Assembly: GCF_003020585.1 (NCBI RefSeq)
Contig: NZ_PXUE01000003.1
Span: 422,403-486,402 of the forward strand
Source of the DNA: Chryseobacterium aurantiacum
GTDB taxonomy: Bacteria; Bacteroidota; Bacteroidia; Flavobacteriales; Weeksellaceae
Direction of reading: 5' to 3'
Length of the DNA stretch: 64,000 bases
Of this stretch, positions 26,632-36,178 are shown in pieces. Both the position numbers and the translations under genes were made by a program. Numbering within the stretch: position 1 is the first letter of the stretch; each line of letters opens with the position of its first letter. A model generated the notes under the pieces. The model was given only the letters and a program-made list of their open reading frames with translations. It had not been told where the DNA came from and ran no database searches.

Positions 26632-27867
26632 TTACCACCGTAAAATTAAGGGTAATTTTCCATTCTTAGCCTTTAGTTTAACCCAATAATTTTGAGCCTC
26701 ATTACCATAAAAGACATATTCTATATCGGAAATAATTCTTTTTTCAGTTTTACTTAGCACATTCAAAGAAGAGAAAAGCATTTCACTGTTTTTGATGAAG
26801 ATATAGTTTTTTCCCAGTTTAGGAGATTGCTGTATTGGTTTCCTGACAGACTTTACAATAATTCCTGTACTATTTTTGCTGACATTATTAGGCTGAAAAG
26901 GAATCACCGTGAATTGATTTTGGCTATTCGTCCATTTTTTAGCTTGAAAATAGTCCCATGTTTTTTCAGGAACCTTACTTTGAAAATCAATAATGTAGTT
27001 TGGCTGTACAATCTTCTGATACGTTTTTTCTTCAACTTCGTTAAAGTTATCATCATAGCCATAAGTGATGATGGTATCATTTACCTGTTCAAGATCCGCA
27101 GTCGCTTTAAAATGGTTGATGGATATTGAGTCACCTTTATTTATATTAAAAAAACGGGTCACGTTTTTTATGTTATCGGCATTTAATTCTGCTTCTAAAA
27201 AGTGGTTTCTGTGTTGTAATGTAGAGACAATGGCATTTACCATTTCCGGATTGGGGCTGTTTTGTATTTCAATTTCATCATCTTTTAGCTCAATAGAAAA
27301 ATTCCGGATTTTCGGCCCCGAAAGAAAAGAAATACTCCCCACCGTATTCTGAATAAACTGATCTGCGCTTAAAATGTTTTTGGGTGAAGTCTGAAAAATA
27401 TGTTTGCTGATGACTCCAAAGCCCGAATCGGAGGTTCCTACAATGCATTTTTCACCTTCTATGCTAAGAAAAACATGATCCTTTTGAAAAACATTCTTGC
27501 CTTTATCTGCAAACTTTTGCTGCTTTAAAAATTCAATAAATTTCTTCGGATCTTGAAGTTCTATAACACTGTACCAATCTGAAAAACCTGTTCCTTTAAG
27601 ATGGAACATTTGTAAAAAATCCGGAATTATAATCCCCGACTCTCTCAGAGAAGCCGAACTTTTTCCTTTTGTTTTACCTCCCCATTGTGAAGGATGGGTA
27701 ATCAGGCTGAAAATATATTGCCTCGTCAGATTCTTCACGTCTATTAAAACAACCGCATCAGCATTTTCAGGGATGAATTTAAGCTTCTTATCCTTATAAA
27801 AAAGCACAAAATAAGCTGCTATAGCGAGTAACAGAATTAACGAGGCAAAAACTTTCTTCTTATTCAT
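26632..27867 (-). CDS. Membrane-anchored protein of unknown function
   Basis: A 411-residue product with one N-terminal membrane anchor or uncleaved signal (about 5-25). The rest is extracytoplasmic beta-rich sequence. The segment FIPENADAVVLIDVKNLTRQY resembles the start of the DUF4836-like and related substrate-inhibitor-like domains, where a short strand is followed by helix; this likeness is tentative. It directly follows the 674-residue gene (TAA then ATG), so the two are coupled. Confidence 0.7.
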   Translation of the reverse strand: MNKKKVFASLILLLAIAAYFVLFYKDKKLKFIPENADAVVLIDVKNLTRQYIFSLITHPSQWGGKTKGKSSASLRESGIIIPDFLQMFHLKGTGFSDWYSVIELQDPKKFIEFLKQQKFADKGKNVFQKDHVFLSIEGEKCIVGTSDSGFGVISKHIFQTSPKNILSADQFIQNTVGSISFLSGPKIRNFSIELKDDEIEIQNSPNPEMVNAIVSTLQHRNHFLEAELNADNIKNVTRFFNINKGDSISINHFKATADLEQVNDTIITYGYDDNFNEVEEKTYQKIVQPNYIIDFQSKVPEKTWDYFQAKKWTNSQNQFTVIPFQPNNVSKNSTGIIVKSVRKPIQQSPKLGKNYIFIKNSEMLFSSLNVLSKTEKRIISDIEYVFYGNEAQNYWVKLKAKNGKLPLILRW

Positions 27868-29892
27868 TTACAATACCGGTAATTTTTTTTCCGAATCTTT
27901 TATTTTGAAAAACTCATTAAACAGGTCAAAGAAATACATCAGACTGTTTTCAGAAGAATTTTTAATATTGTAATTCATTTCTGTTTGTATGCTCTCTCCC
28001 TTCACTTCCGTTTTATAATACAGTTCACCTACATTTTTTCTGAAAAGATCCAATGTTTTTCTTTCCGAAGGGCTTTTGAACTCTTTATCTAAGCCAATTA
28101 AAAGTTTCTGCAGATCCAGTCTTCCGGATAAAGGATATTTTGAAGAGTCCTTTGCCCATTTTTTAGAAACATCAGATTGAGTTGCAGGAAGAATGTTTTC
28201 TGTAGAACTCGTCGCATATACAATGCCGTCTTTTATTGTAAAGAACAATTGATCAACGTATCCTGCTGCCTTTTCATTTTCTTTAAAAGAATAAAACTCT
28301 CCTGTTTTTGTAAATTTCTTAGCCAGCTTTTTATTAGTTATTAATAGATTAAAAATACGTTTCCAGTAGCCCTCATTCTCCGTTGCGAAAGCAAAAGTAA
28401 AGTTAGGAACCGCTACATCTTTGGTTTTCTTTACTTCTTTTTCATTATAATCTTCATCGTATTCGTAATCCGTATATTCTACTTTTTTAGACTTTAGTTC
28501 ATTTAAGACGAAGATTCCGTTTCCTGGTGCAATTTTAGCAATAGCTTCTTCATCCAAAATAATTTTCATGGTCTCCATGATCAGTTCCATCTCCTTTTTG
28601 TACTTACTGTCGTCTCCTGTTTCCTGAAGAAGGCTGTACATCAAATCAAAACACTTCCCTCCACTTACATTAACGGCGTAGTAACCCACGCTTTTTTCAT
28701 TGATGAGTTGCAGAAGCTTTTTATTTTTCTTTCCTTTATAAATAGATGCAATGTTTTTCTGAATCTCAGCATTCTTGTGCTGATAATTATTGATCAGTTT
28801 TACTTTGTCTTTGTCAAAATACAGGTTATAGGCAGAATTTGAGTTGTACATATTTTGGAATACCTGTCCGAAATCGTAGCGATCCATCATTTTACCGTAA
28901 ATTCCGTCATTGAAGATTCTTCCATAATCTGTATAAACGAAAACATCTGAATTTGCATCTCTGAAAGTCAACATCTCTTTAGAAGCTTCCAGTTCCAGAT
29001 TGGAACTGAAATATCCGTCAAAATGATCTTCAGCATATTTTTTTACAACCTTAAAGTTCTCTCTGCGAATTGAATCCTGCTCTTTTTGAAAAGCTTTCTC
29101 TGATTCAGCATCATCATACTCCGAACCATAGCTTTCCTCTCCTTCTTGTTCAGGTGTTAATGCCTCTTCTTTTTCTTTGGGATATTGGTGATGTTTTTGC
29201 AGGTATTTAATATCTTTCTGAATTCTTGCGATCTCCTTATTGTTATCTTTGATGCTTTCTTTCAGATATAGAATATCTTCTTTCAGGCTCTTTATTTCAT
29301 CTTTATAATCAAAAGGTTTTGCCACTTCTTCGCTGTAAGCTTCATCAATAGCTACACTATCAACCTCTACAGCTGTACTGTCTGCAACCACTACTGCCTC
29401 ATCTTTCCAAAGGTCTTTATAGGGCTTATTATAGCTTATCATACTAAGGACTGCACGTGTTCCATTCCATGCAACAAAAACATCATCATCTACATCAACG
29501 TAGGAATAACTATTTCTTTTGGATGTTTCCTGTCCTTTTTTCTTGACGGAATCAATGAATTCCTGAAACTTATCTTTATTATCGATGATAAAATGAGTGT
29601 GGTAGGTCTTTATGGAATCATTAATGATGGCATAATGATACTGAACGGCATCATATTTAATTCCCGTTTTGGAATAGTCCGTCCATGAAAGTTTTTCTTT
29701 GCTCTTTTTACTTAACTCATGCAGCAAAGGGTTCAGTTTATTCCAATTGATTTTGTTATTAAGTTGTTTCCCATTGACTTCCATATAAAATATAGCATCA
29801 TTGGGTACTTTCATACTATTTTGAGCTAAAGCGATGGTAAAGCCAAAGAGTAATAAAATAATTTTTTGTGTTTTTAAGAATATATATTTCAT
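27868..29892 (-). CDS. Large secreted protein with charged coiled-coil middle, unknown function
   Basis: A 674-residue product with a signal peptide (cleavage near ALAQ, residue 24). Early residues (MKVPNDAIFYMEVNGKQLNNKINW) share the theme of the downstream gene, as though both hold the same kind of domain. Residues 190-275 form a highly charged coiled coil (SLKEDILYLKESIKDNNKE). The remainder is beta-rich. It is the middle gene of a three-gene cluster (29910, this gene, 26632) of extracytoplasmic proteins with no recognised enzymatic motif. Confidence 0.72.
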   Translation of the reverse strand: MKYIFLKTQKIILLLFGFTIALAQNSMKVPNDAIFYMEVNGKQLNNKINWNKLNPLLHELSKKSKEKLSWTDYSKTGIKYDAVQYHYAIINDSIKTYHTHFIIDNKDKFQEFIDSVKKKGQETSKRNSYSYVDVDDDVFVAWNGTRAVLSMISYNKPYKDLWKDEAVVVADSTAVEVDSVAIDEAYSEEVAKPFDYKDEIKSLKEDILYLKESIKDNNKEIARIQKDIKYLQKHHQYPKEKEEALTPEQEGEESYGSEYDDAESEKAFQKEQDSIRRENFKVVKKYAEDHFDGYFSSNLELEASKEMLTFRDANSDVFVYTDYGRIFNDGIYGKMMDRYDFGQVFQNMYNSNSAYNLYFDKDKVKLINNYQHKNAEIQKNIASIYKGKKNKKLLQLINEKSVGYYAVNVSGGKCFDLMYSLLQETGDDSKYKKEMELIMETMKIILDEEAIAKIAPGNGIFVLNELKSKKVEYTDYEYDEDYNEKEVKKTKDVAVPNFTFAFATENEGYWKRIFNLLITNKKLAKKFTKTGEFYSFKENEKAAGYVDQLFFTIKDGIVYATSSTENILPATQSDVSKKWAKDSSKYPLSGRLDLQKLLIGLDKEFKSPSERKTLDLFRKNVGELYYKTEVKGESIQTEMNYNIKNSSENSLMYFFDLFNEFFKIKDSEKKLPVL

Positions 29893-29909
29893 GGTTGAAT
29901 GTTAGAAAT

Positions 29910-30578
29910 TTATTGGAAAAGAATGGTATTTTGTAATTGTTTTTTCTGAAGAATTACCTCTAGGATGTCAGCATCCATTTTTACGGCTTTTTTATTGGGA
30001 GAAAGCAGATAGCCGCTGTTGGTCTGGGATTTTACAATGCTTTCAAACTGCATTACAGAAGTGTATGTGGCGCCATTAAAAACCTCTTTGTCAGCTTTAC
30101 TCATCTTGTCATAATCCGCCTTGAATGTATTTACTTTGTTTCTTGTCAATACCTTTTTTTGAAGATCCTGACTGTAGATCTGTGTAGGAATCATTTTACC
30201 CAGTATACTTTGGGCTTTTAGCTTTTCTAGTCCGGCATTGACATTTTCAACTTTCTTAAAATTACAGCTCAGTTTGATGATGTAATTATCAAAATCCATA
30301 GAGGTTTTAACATTACTGATGCCTGGTGTTCCTTTGAAAATTTTAGCTGCTTCATTGATTTTATTTTCAATTTCTGACTTTTTGGGAACCTTTTTTCCAT
30401 TAATGGTTTCCATTTTAGAAATTGAAGCGAGTCTTGTTTTGCTTTTACTTGCATTAAGAATAACAGTATATTCTCCTGTTCCGTCAGCTTTTAGATTAAT
30501 CTTGTCCAGAATATCAAAACAGCTTGTCAGCAAAAGAAAAGGTAAAAACAGAAGACAAAACTTAAGAATATTTTTCAT
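29910..30578 (-). CDS. Lipoprotein of unknown function
   Basis: A 222-residue lipoprotein with lipobox LLTSC (Cys20), then DILDKINLKADGTGEYTVILNAS, a beta-rich start seen in many Bacteroidota periplasmic lipoproteins. The start is taken at the ATG at 30578, because an upstream extension to 30677 would place 33 charged residues before the signal. It is the first gene of a probable three-gene operon, 17 bases before the 674-residue gene. Function is unknown. Confidence 0.75.
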   Translation of the reverse strand: MKNILKFCLLFLPFLLLTSCFDILDKINLKADGTGEYTVILNASKSKTRLASISKMETINGKKVPKKSEIENKINEAAKIFKGTPGISNVKTSMDFDNYIIKLSCNFKKVENVNAGLEKLKAQSILGKMIPTQIYSQDLQKKVLTRNKVNTFKADYDKMSKADKEVFNGATYTSVMQFESIVKSQTNSGYLLSPNKKAVKMDADILEVILQKKQLQNTILFQ

Positions 30579-30711
30579 GATTGGGCTTAAAGCGACAAAA
30601 TTACTCAATTTCGGCCTTAAACTCTTACAATCTTTGATTTTTTGGATATAAATAGCTGTTTTCAGGTAGTTTTTCAAGAAGCGAAAACGATGCTATTATG
30701 CTTTTATTTTT

Positions 30712-31431
30712 TTAAATACGCCCTTTTAAATAATCCTGTCTTACCTCTTCATCCAGTTTTTCTATGGCATACCGCAGGCAGGTTCTTGGCATTTCTTTAT
30801 AATAGGTATCCAGATAGCTGATTAATTCTTTTTCGTTTTTGTTACCCATTTCCCGAAGCAGCCATCCGTTTGCCTTATGCATCAGATCGTGGGAATGCTT
30901 TAGGTTTCTGGTTACAAATTCCTTCGTAAGGTCATAAGATCCCTTTTTCACGTAATGCATTGTTCCTACAACAGCAATTCGCTTATGCCACATCTCCTCT
31001 GCCTCCGAAAGGTCCCTCAAAAGGCCCTCTTTCTTATTTTCATAAGCATATCTGCCTAAAATTTTATAGCAGCTGGAATCTACTAAATCCCAATTGTTAA
31101 CATATTTAAGGTGATTAAGATAAAATGCTACAATTTCATCCTTTATTGCATTGTCTTTTGTTTTCTCAAACTTCAAGATCAGCATAAAAAGAGCCGTCAG
31201 CCGATGTTCATGATATTTTGATGAAAGCAGCTCACTCAGTTCTTCTAAATTGAGTTTTGAGTAGTACTCCCTGGCTACGGATCTCTGATCTGGAACTTTC
31301 ACTCCCAGAAACAAGTCTCCCTCACCATATTCCCCTTTCCCTGTTTTGAAAAACCTTGGAAAGAATTCTGCTTTTTCAGGAATGGATAAAACGGCTAATG
31401 CTTCTTTTATATCTTTAACAATGCTGCTCAT
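30712..31431 (-). CDS. DNA alkylation repair protein (AlkD-like HEAT-repeat glycosylase family)
   Basis: A 239-residue all-helical protein of the AlkC/AlkD family, which excises alkylated bases using stacked HEAT-like repeats. Family motifs are FFKTGKGEYGEGDLFLGV (about 24-41), NWDLVDSSCYKILG (about 112-125) and KANGWLLREMGNK near residue 190, with RTCLRYAIEKL near the end. The conserved Trp-Asp pair of the active-site groove is present in VNNWDLVD. Confidence 0.93.
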   Translation of the reverse strand: MSSIVKDIKEALAVLSIPEKAEFFPRFFKTGKGEYGEGDLFLGVKVPDQRSVAREYYSKLNLEELSELLSSKYHEHRLTALFMLILKFEKTKDNAIKDEIVAFYLNHLKYVNNWDLVDSSCYKILGRYAYENKKEGLLRDLSEAEEMWHKRIAVVGTMHYVKKGSYDLTKEFVTRNLKHSHDLMHKANGWLLREMGNKNEKELISYLDTYYKEMPRTCLRYAIEKLDEEVRQDYLKGRI

Positions 31432-31463
31432 TTTGAATTATTGTTAATTTTTTACTATCAACA

Positions 31464-32750
31464 TTATACTTTCTCTTCCAGCGCAATGCTTTCCTGCTCC
31501 TCCTCTTCCTTGGCTATTTGATTTGGATTAGCCACCTTAGCAATGGTAAGCCCCTGAACAATGATGGAAAACACAACTACACAATAGGTAATACTTAGGA
31601 TAATTTCACTGTATTCACTCTTAGGAATAGACATGGCCAGTGCAATAGAAACACCTCCACGAATTCCTCCCCAAACCAATACTTTTACAGTTTGTGGGCT
31701 AAAGCTTTTTCTTAAGGATGTGAACTTCGTAGGTCCCCAGATTGAAATAAATCTTGCAAACAAAACGACAGCAATGGCTAAAACTCCAGGAATCATAAAG
31801 TGTTTCAGGTCTTTAATCATCAAAAGTTCAAACCCTATAAACAGGAATAATACGGCATTCAGGATTTCGTCAATCAGTTCCCAGAATTTAATCAGATAAT
31901 CTTGGGTCACGGACTTCATTTTGAAACTTCTATTGAAATTCCCCATGAATAATCCTGCCGCCACCATCGTTAATGGTCCTGAAATATGCATCTGTCTTGC
32001 AATAAGATAACCACCCATTACCACAGAAAGCGTCACTAGCACGGAAATAATATAATCATCCACTTCACGCATAAGCCTTGAAGTAACCCAGCCAAGTAAA
32101 ACTCCTAATAAAATACCTCCTCCTGCTTCTTTAAGTAAAAGTAAACCAATACTTTCAACCCCCAGATCTACTTCTTTTCCTATGGCCAACTGAAGAACAA
32201 CCGTAAAGACCACAACCGCCATACCATCATTGAAAAGTGATTCTCCCGCAACTTTTGTTTCCAGAGACTTGGAAACCTTAGCCTGCTTCAGTACACTTAA
32301 TACCGCTACAGGATCCGTAGGCGAAATCAAGGCTCCAAATACCAAACAGTAGATAAAAGGAAGATTAACCCCTAAATAAGGCAACAGATAAAACATACCG
32401 AAACCGACCACAAAAGTGGAAATCACAACTCCCACTGTGGAAAATATCAGTACAGGCCTGAACTGTTCTTTAAGATCATTAATATTAATATGAATTCCTC
32501 CGGCAAAGAGAAGGAAGTTCAACATGGCTCCCATCAGAATTTCTGTGAAATCAATACTTTCCATCAGATTATTAAGGTGTCCGAATGTTCTTGGAAGTAC
32601 CGCTTCTCCGAACATAACCAGGAAAATAGAAACCACAATGGCAATCACCATAATTCCGATAGTACTGGGAAGTTTTAAGAATCTGTAATTAAGATAGGCA
32701 AATATAGATGCTAATACGATTAATGCTGAAAATGAATAATATAATTCCAC
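31464..32750 (-). CDS. Sodium:proton antiporter, CPA1/NhaP type
   Basis: A 428-residue inner membrane antiporter with about twelve helices. Signature segments are GALISPTDPVAVLSVLK (about 142-158) and GESLFNDGMAVVVF (about 169-182), whose Asn-Asp pair is the ion-binding site of CPA1 exchangers, plus GGIRGGVSIALAMSIP late in the protein. It exports Na+ (or Li+/K+) in exchange for protons. A DNA alkylation repair gene follows on the same strand. Confidence 0.92.
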   Translation of the reverse strand: MELYYSFSALIVLASIFAYLNYRFLKLPSTIGIMVIAIVVSIFLVMFGEAVLPRTFGHLNNLMESIDFTEILMGAMLNFLLFAGGIHININDLKEQFRPVLIFSTVGVVISTFVVGFGMFYLLPYLGVNLPFIYCLVFGALISPTDPVAVLSVLKQAKVSKSLETKVAGESLFNDGMAVVVFTVVLQLAIGKEVDLGVESIGLLLLKEAGGGILLGVLLGWVTSRLMREVDDYIISVLVTLSVVMGGYLIARQMHISGPLTMVAAGLFMGNFNRSFKMKSVTQDYLIKFWELIDEILNAVLFLFIGFELLMIKDLKHFMIPGVLAIAVVLFARFISIWGPTKFTSLRKSFSPQTVKVLVWGGIRGGVSIALAMSIPKSEYSEIILSITYCVVVFSIIVQGLTIAKVANPNQIAKEEEEQESIALEEKV

Positions 32751-32778
32751 TAAGTGTTTTTTTAATTAATTTATAGTT

Positions 32779-33408
32779 CTAAATATCTAAATAAAGGACC
32801 TTAATATAGATTTTCTGCCCCTCCTTTTCCCAAACATCAAACATCCCGTCTTTGGATGGCTTTGATCCTCTTGTATAATCCTTTCCTATATTTAGAATAT
32901 TCAGCAAGATATACTCATCTCCTACAGAATTAACCAAATAGGCTGTTTTTTCAGATTTCCCGTCTCCCGAACTCTTCATTCCGTCTGCAAGTGAGCGAAA
33001 CTGGTTCAGATGATGCATAAAATTATTTCCATCCTTTACAGAATCATATGCCCGGAGAAGAATCAGCAGGATATCCAGATTGGTAGGATCTTTATCATAC
33101 AAGATCTTCCCCTGCTTGATGCATTCTTCGAAATTATTTTGCTTAAAAGCTTCTGTCAGACTTGTGAAAGCCTCGTCTGAAGTAGTTACTTTATCTGTCC
33201 TGAAATTTCTTCCGTAATAAAGATATTGAGACTCTATACTGTCCAGAGACTTTGGATATCCTTTGTACTTAAAAATAAGCTTCTCATATTTATACGGAGA
33301 ATCAGAGTTTTTGAAACTTTTCTCGATGGCTTTAAAATCCACTTTTGATTTCTGGCTGAACCCAAAAACCGAAAACATCATGAATAAAAGGAAAAAGTAA
33401 TATTTCAT
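32779..33408 (-). CDS. DUF4919 secreted protein
   Basis: A 209-residue exported protein with a signal ending near GFSQ (residue 19). The start FKAIEKSFKNSDSPYKYEKLIFKYKG and the central TPR-like helices (NNFEECIKQGKILYDKDPTNLDILLILL) match DUF4919 of Bacteroidota. Its ATG overlaps the hflX stop by one base (TAATG), so it is translationally coupled to hflX. Function is unknown. Confidence 0.85.
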   Translation of the reverse strand: MKYYFFLLFMMFSVFGFSQKSKVDFKAIEKSFKNSDSPYKYEKLIFKYKGYPKSLDSIESQYLYYGRNFRTDKVTTSDEAFTSLTEAFKQNNFEECIKQGKILYDKDPTNLDILLILLRAYDSVKDGNNFMHHLNQFRSLADGMKSSGDGKSEKTAYLVNSVGDEYILLNILNIGKDYTRGSKPSKDGMFDVWEKEGQKIYIKVLYLDI

Positions 33409-34631
33409 TAATTGTTGTTTTCTTCCTCTTCGTCCTCAAAATACTCGAAAAGGAAATCGTTGTAAGGAAATCTTGAAATATGAATCTTCATCACCTCATC
33501 ATAGATCATTTTTTTCATTTCCGGAAAATTCTCCTTTGTAAGTGCAGAGATGAAAACAGTAGGATACTTGGATTTCGCCATCCATGTTTTTTTCCATTCT
33601 TCAAGAGAAATATTCTTCTTTGAACTAGGGGTCAAATCATCTTCATCTTTCTTCTCATAGCTGAAATCGTCAATCTTATTGAACACCATGATCATTGGTT
33701 TCTGATGAGCATTGATATCCATTAAAATCTGATTAACAGAAGCAATATGGTCTTCAAAACTTTCATGGGAAATATCTACCACATGAATCAGAAGATCTGC
33801 TTCACGAACCTCATCCAATGTAGATTTAAAAGATTCTACCAATTGAGTAGGAAGTTTTCTGATAAACCCTACAGTATCGGTAAGCAGGAACGGCAAGTTT
33901 CCGATCACCACTTTTCGTACAGTAGTATCCAGTGTTGCAAATAATTTGTTTTCCGCAAACACCTCAGATTTTGAAAGAGAATTCATCAAGGTAGACTTTC
34001 CAACATTGGTATATCCTACCAAAGCTGCACGAACGACTTTTCCGCGGTTGTTACGCTGAGTAGCCATTTGCTTATCGATGGTCTTTAATTTATCTTTCAG
34101 CAAAGTGATTCTGTCACGAATAATACGACGGTCAGTCTCAATTTCCGTTTCACCGGGACCTCTCATCCCGATTCCTCCTTTTTGACGCTCCAAGTGAGTC
34201 CACATTCTTGTCAAACGAGGCAAAAGATATTGATATTGGGCCAATTCTACCTGAGTTCTCGCATAGGAAGTTTGTGCTCGCTGTGCAAAAATGTCAAGAA
34301 TAAGATTGGTACGGTCCAAAATTTTAACCTCCATTTCTCTTTCCAGGTTTTTAAGCTGTGAAGGAGAAAGTTCATCGTCAAAAATTACTGTTCCGATTTC
34401 GTTTTCTTTTACATATTCTTTTATTTCGAGTGCTTTTCCACTCCCGATAAAGGTTTTGGAATCAGGCTGTGTTAATTTTTGAGTGAAGCGCTTTTCTACA
34501 GTTGCTCCAGCAGTGAAAGCTAAAAACTCCAGTTCATCCATGTACTCCACCAGTTTTTCTTCGTCTTGATTTTGAGTAATAATCCCCACCAAGACTGCTT
34601 TCTCATAATTATGTTCTTTCTTTTCTAACAT
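33408..34631 (-). CDS. hflX: Ribosome-associated GTPase HflX
   Basis: A 407-residue GTPase that splits stalled ribosomes under stress. The N-terminal HflX domain includes the conserved ERQKGGIGMRGPGETEIETDRR region (seen in parts near 155-177), followed by a coiled linker and the G domain with G1 GYTNVGKSTLM (about 208), G3 DTVGFIRKLP, and G4 NKID. It is normal in length. It is followed by a one-base overlapping DUF4919 gene. Confidence 0.96.
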   Translation of the reverse strand: MLEKKEHNYEKAVLVGIITQNQDEEKLVEYMDELEFLAFTAGATVEKRFTQKLTQPDSKTFIGSGKALEIKEYVKENEIGTVIFDDELSPSQLKNLEREMEVKILDRTNLILDIFAQRAQTSYARTQVELAQYQYLLPRLTRMWTHLERQKGGIGMRGPGETEIETDRRIIRDRITLLKDKLKTIDKQMATQRNNRGKVVRAALVGYTNVGKSTLMNSLSKSEVFAENKLFATLDTTVRKVVIGNLPFLLTDTVGFIRKLPTQLVESFKSTLDEVREADLLIHVVDISHESFEDHIASVNQILMDINAHQKPMIMVFNKIDDFSYEKKDEDDLTPSSKKNISLEEWKKTWMAKSKYPTVFISALTKENFPEMKKMIYDEVMKIHISRFPYNDFLFEYFEDEEEENNN

Positions 34632-34826
34632 TAAGTTCTGTCTATGTTTATGATTTTTACAAGATAATATTTTTCAGAAAAAAAACAAAATCAAATTTTA
34701 TTTAATAACATTTTTTAATATAAATTTAAGGTTATCGCTTTATTATTGTTTAAAAAATCAATAACTTTATATAACAATTTTCTGATTTTTAAACATTTGA
34801 ATTAAAAAATTAATATCCAGAAGATC

Positions 34827-35534
34827 ATGATTACCCATATTAGATGTATGATTATTGATGATGATGAACTGGACAGACTGGTTCTTCAGCGCTATATCAA
34901 ACAGTACGAGAACATAGAAATTGTCGCATCTTTCGATTCGGCTGAAAAAGCAATTCCTTATCTTGAACTTCCCATTGATCTTCTCATCACAGAGACGAAT
35001 TTAAAGGGAATGAGCGGTCTTGAACTTAGGAAATTAGCTCATAAAATCCCCGCATGTATCTTCGTAAGCTCTCATCCGGCACTTGCCGCCAGTGTTTTTG
35101 AGATGAATACCCTTGACTTTATTACGAAGCCCTTAACCACGGAACGGTTTCACTACTCCATGCAAAAGCTTTTTGACTTTTTTAAAGTTAAAGAAAAATG
35201 TGAATGTTATGACGCCATCTTGGGACAGGACTTCATTAATCTCAAGGAAAGCGGAAATATTTTTCAGGTCAGAAAAACAGACATTCTTTATCTGGAAGCA
35301 TTAAAGGATTATACCCGAATCATTACGCTTGAAAAGAAGCATTGTATTCTGGACTCTTTGGGGAATCTTCTCCATAAAAATTTTTTTGACTCCTTTGTGA
35401 GAATACACAGAAGCTACGCCGTACCTCGCCACCTCATCCGCGGGAAAAACTGTCATGAAATAGAATTGATACACCATATCAAGCTTCCTATCGGCAGAAC
35501 CTATAAGGACAACCTCTCTTTTTTTAAGCCTTAA
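34827..35534 (+). CDS. LytTR-family response regulator with Glu at the phosphorylation site
   Basis: A 235-residue regulator with an N-terminal receiver domain (1-120) and a C-terminal LytTR DNA-binding domain (about 130-235; VRKTDILYLEALKDYTRII, FVRIHRSYAVP). The acidic pocket IDDDELD is present. At the phospho-acceptor position the usual Asp is Glu56, in LLITETNLKGMSG where relatives read a pattern like LDINLPGMSG. No histidine kinase is adjacent. A Glu here could mimic the phosphorylated state. It lies upstream of the T9SS-linked surface cluster and may control it. Confidence 0.88.
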   Translation: MITHIRCMIIDDDELDRLVLQRYIKQYENIEIVASFDSAEKAIPYLELPIDLLITETNLKGMSGLELRKLAHKIPACIFVSSHPALAASVFEMNTLDFITKPLTTERFHYSMQKLFDFFKVKEKCECYDAILGQDFINLKESGNIFQVRKTDILYLEALKDYTRIITLEKKHCILDSLGNLLHKNFFDSFVRIHRSYAVPRHLIRGKNCHEIELIHHIKLPIGRTYKDNLSFFKP

Positions 35535-35696
35535 CAACCAACTGAATTTTAAAAATAATTCACAAATCGCCATTGGTCGATTATTTCTGTCGTTGGTCTA
35601 TTTTTCTATTATTCGATTATGATAGGGAGTAATTTAGTCTTCCCAAATTCCCCCATAGAAAATAACTTTCCATTAGTAATCTAAAAACTGTTATCC

Positions 35697-36173
35697 ATGA
35701 AAAAAACATTTATTTATTGCCTCGTGCTCCCTCTATTTTCCCTCTCATTCCTGCATGCTCAGTCAGCAGTTTTAGCAACCGGAATAGATGCATCAGGCGG
35801 AAATGGTTCGGTTTCCTACAGTATAGGCCAGACTGCCTACCTTTATAAAGGAGCCGGAGACCAAATTCTGGAAGGCGTACAGCAGCCTTACGAAATCATT
35901 GCACTTACCACCCGTGAAACTTCATCAAATTCGGAGGGTATCTTAATTTATCCTAATCCCTTCAAAGACTTTTTGTATCTGGATTTTACTTCAGGTAACT
36001 ATAAAGATGCAGAATATCATCTATTTGATGCTCAAGGTAAGCTCATTAAAAAGGATGTAATTGTACAGTCAAAATCTGAGCTCAACTTCTCTTCTCTACC
36101 GTCTGCCCTATATATCATTAGGATTACTCAGCATGGAGAAAACCTCAAAACATTTAAAATCATCAAAAAATAA
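35697..36173 (+). CDS. Secreted protein with type 9 secretion (type A) sorting domain
   Basis: A 158-residue protein with a signal peptide (HAQS) and a short N-terminal domain (VLATGIDASGGNGSVSYSIGQ, GVQQPYEI) of a type common before sorting tails. The C-terminal 80 residues are a typical T9SS type A sorting domain, with ILIYPNPFKDFLYL, LFDAQGKLI and the final LKTFKIIKK. The protein is therefore predicted to be exported by the Por system to the cell surface. It is followed five bases later by the 840-residue gene. Confidence 0.88.
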   Translation: MKKTFIYCLVLPLFSLSFLHAQSAVLATGIDASGGNGSVSYSIGQTAYLYKGAGDQILEGVQQPYEIIALTTRETSSNSEGILIYPNPFKDFLYLDFTSGNYKDAEYHLFDAQGKLIKKDVIVQSKSELNFSSLPSALYIIRITQHGENLKTFKIIKK

Positions 36174-36178
36174 CCACC

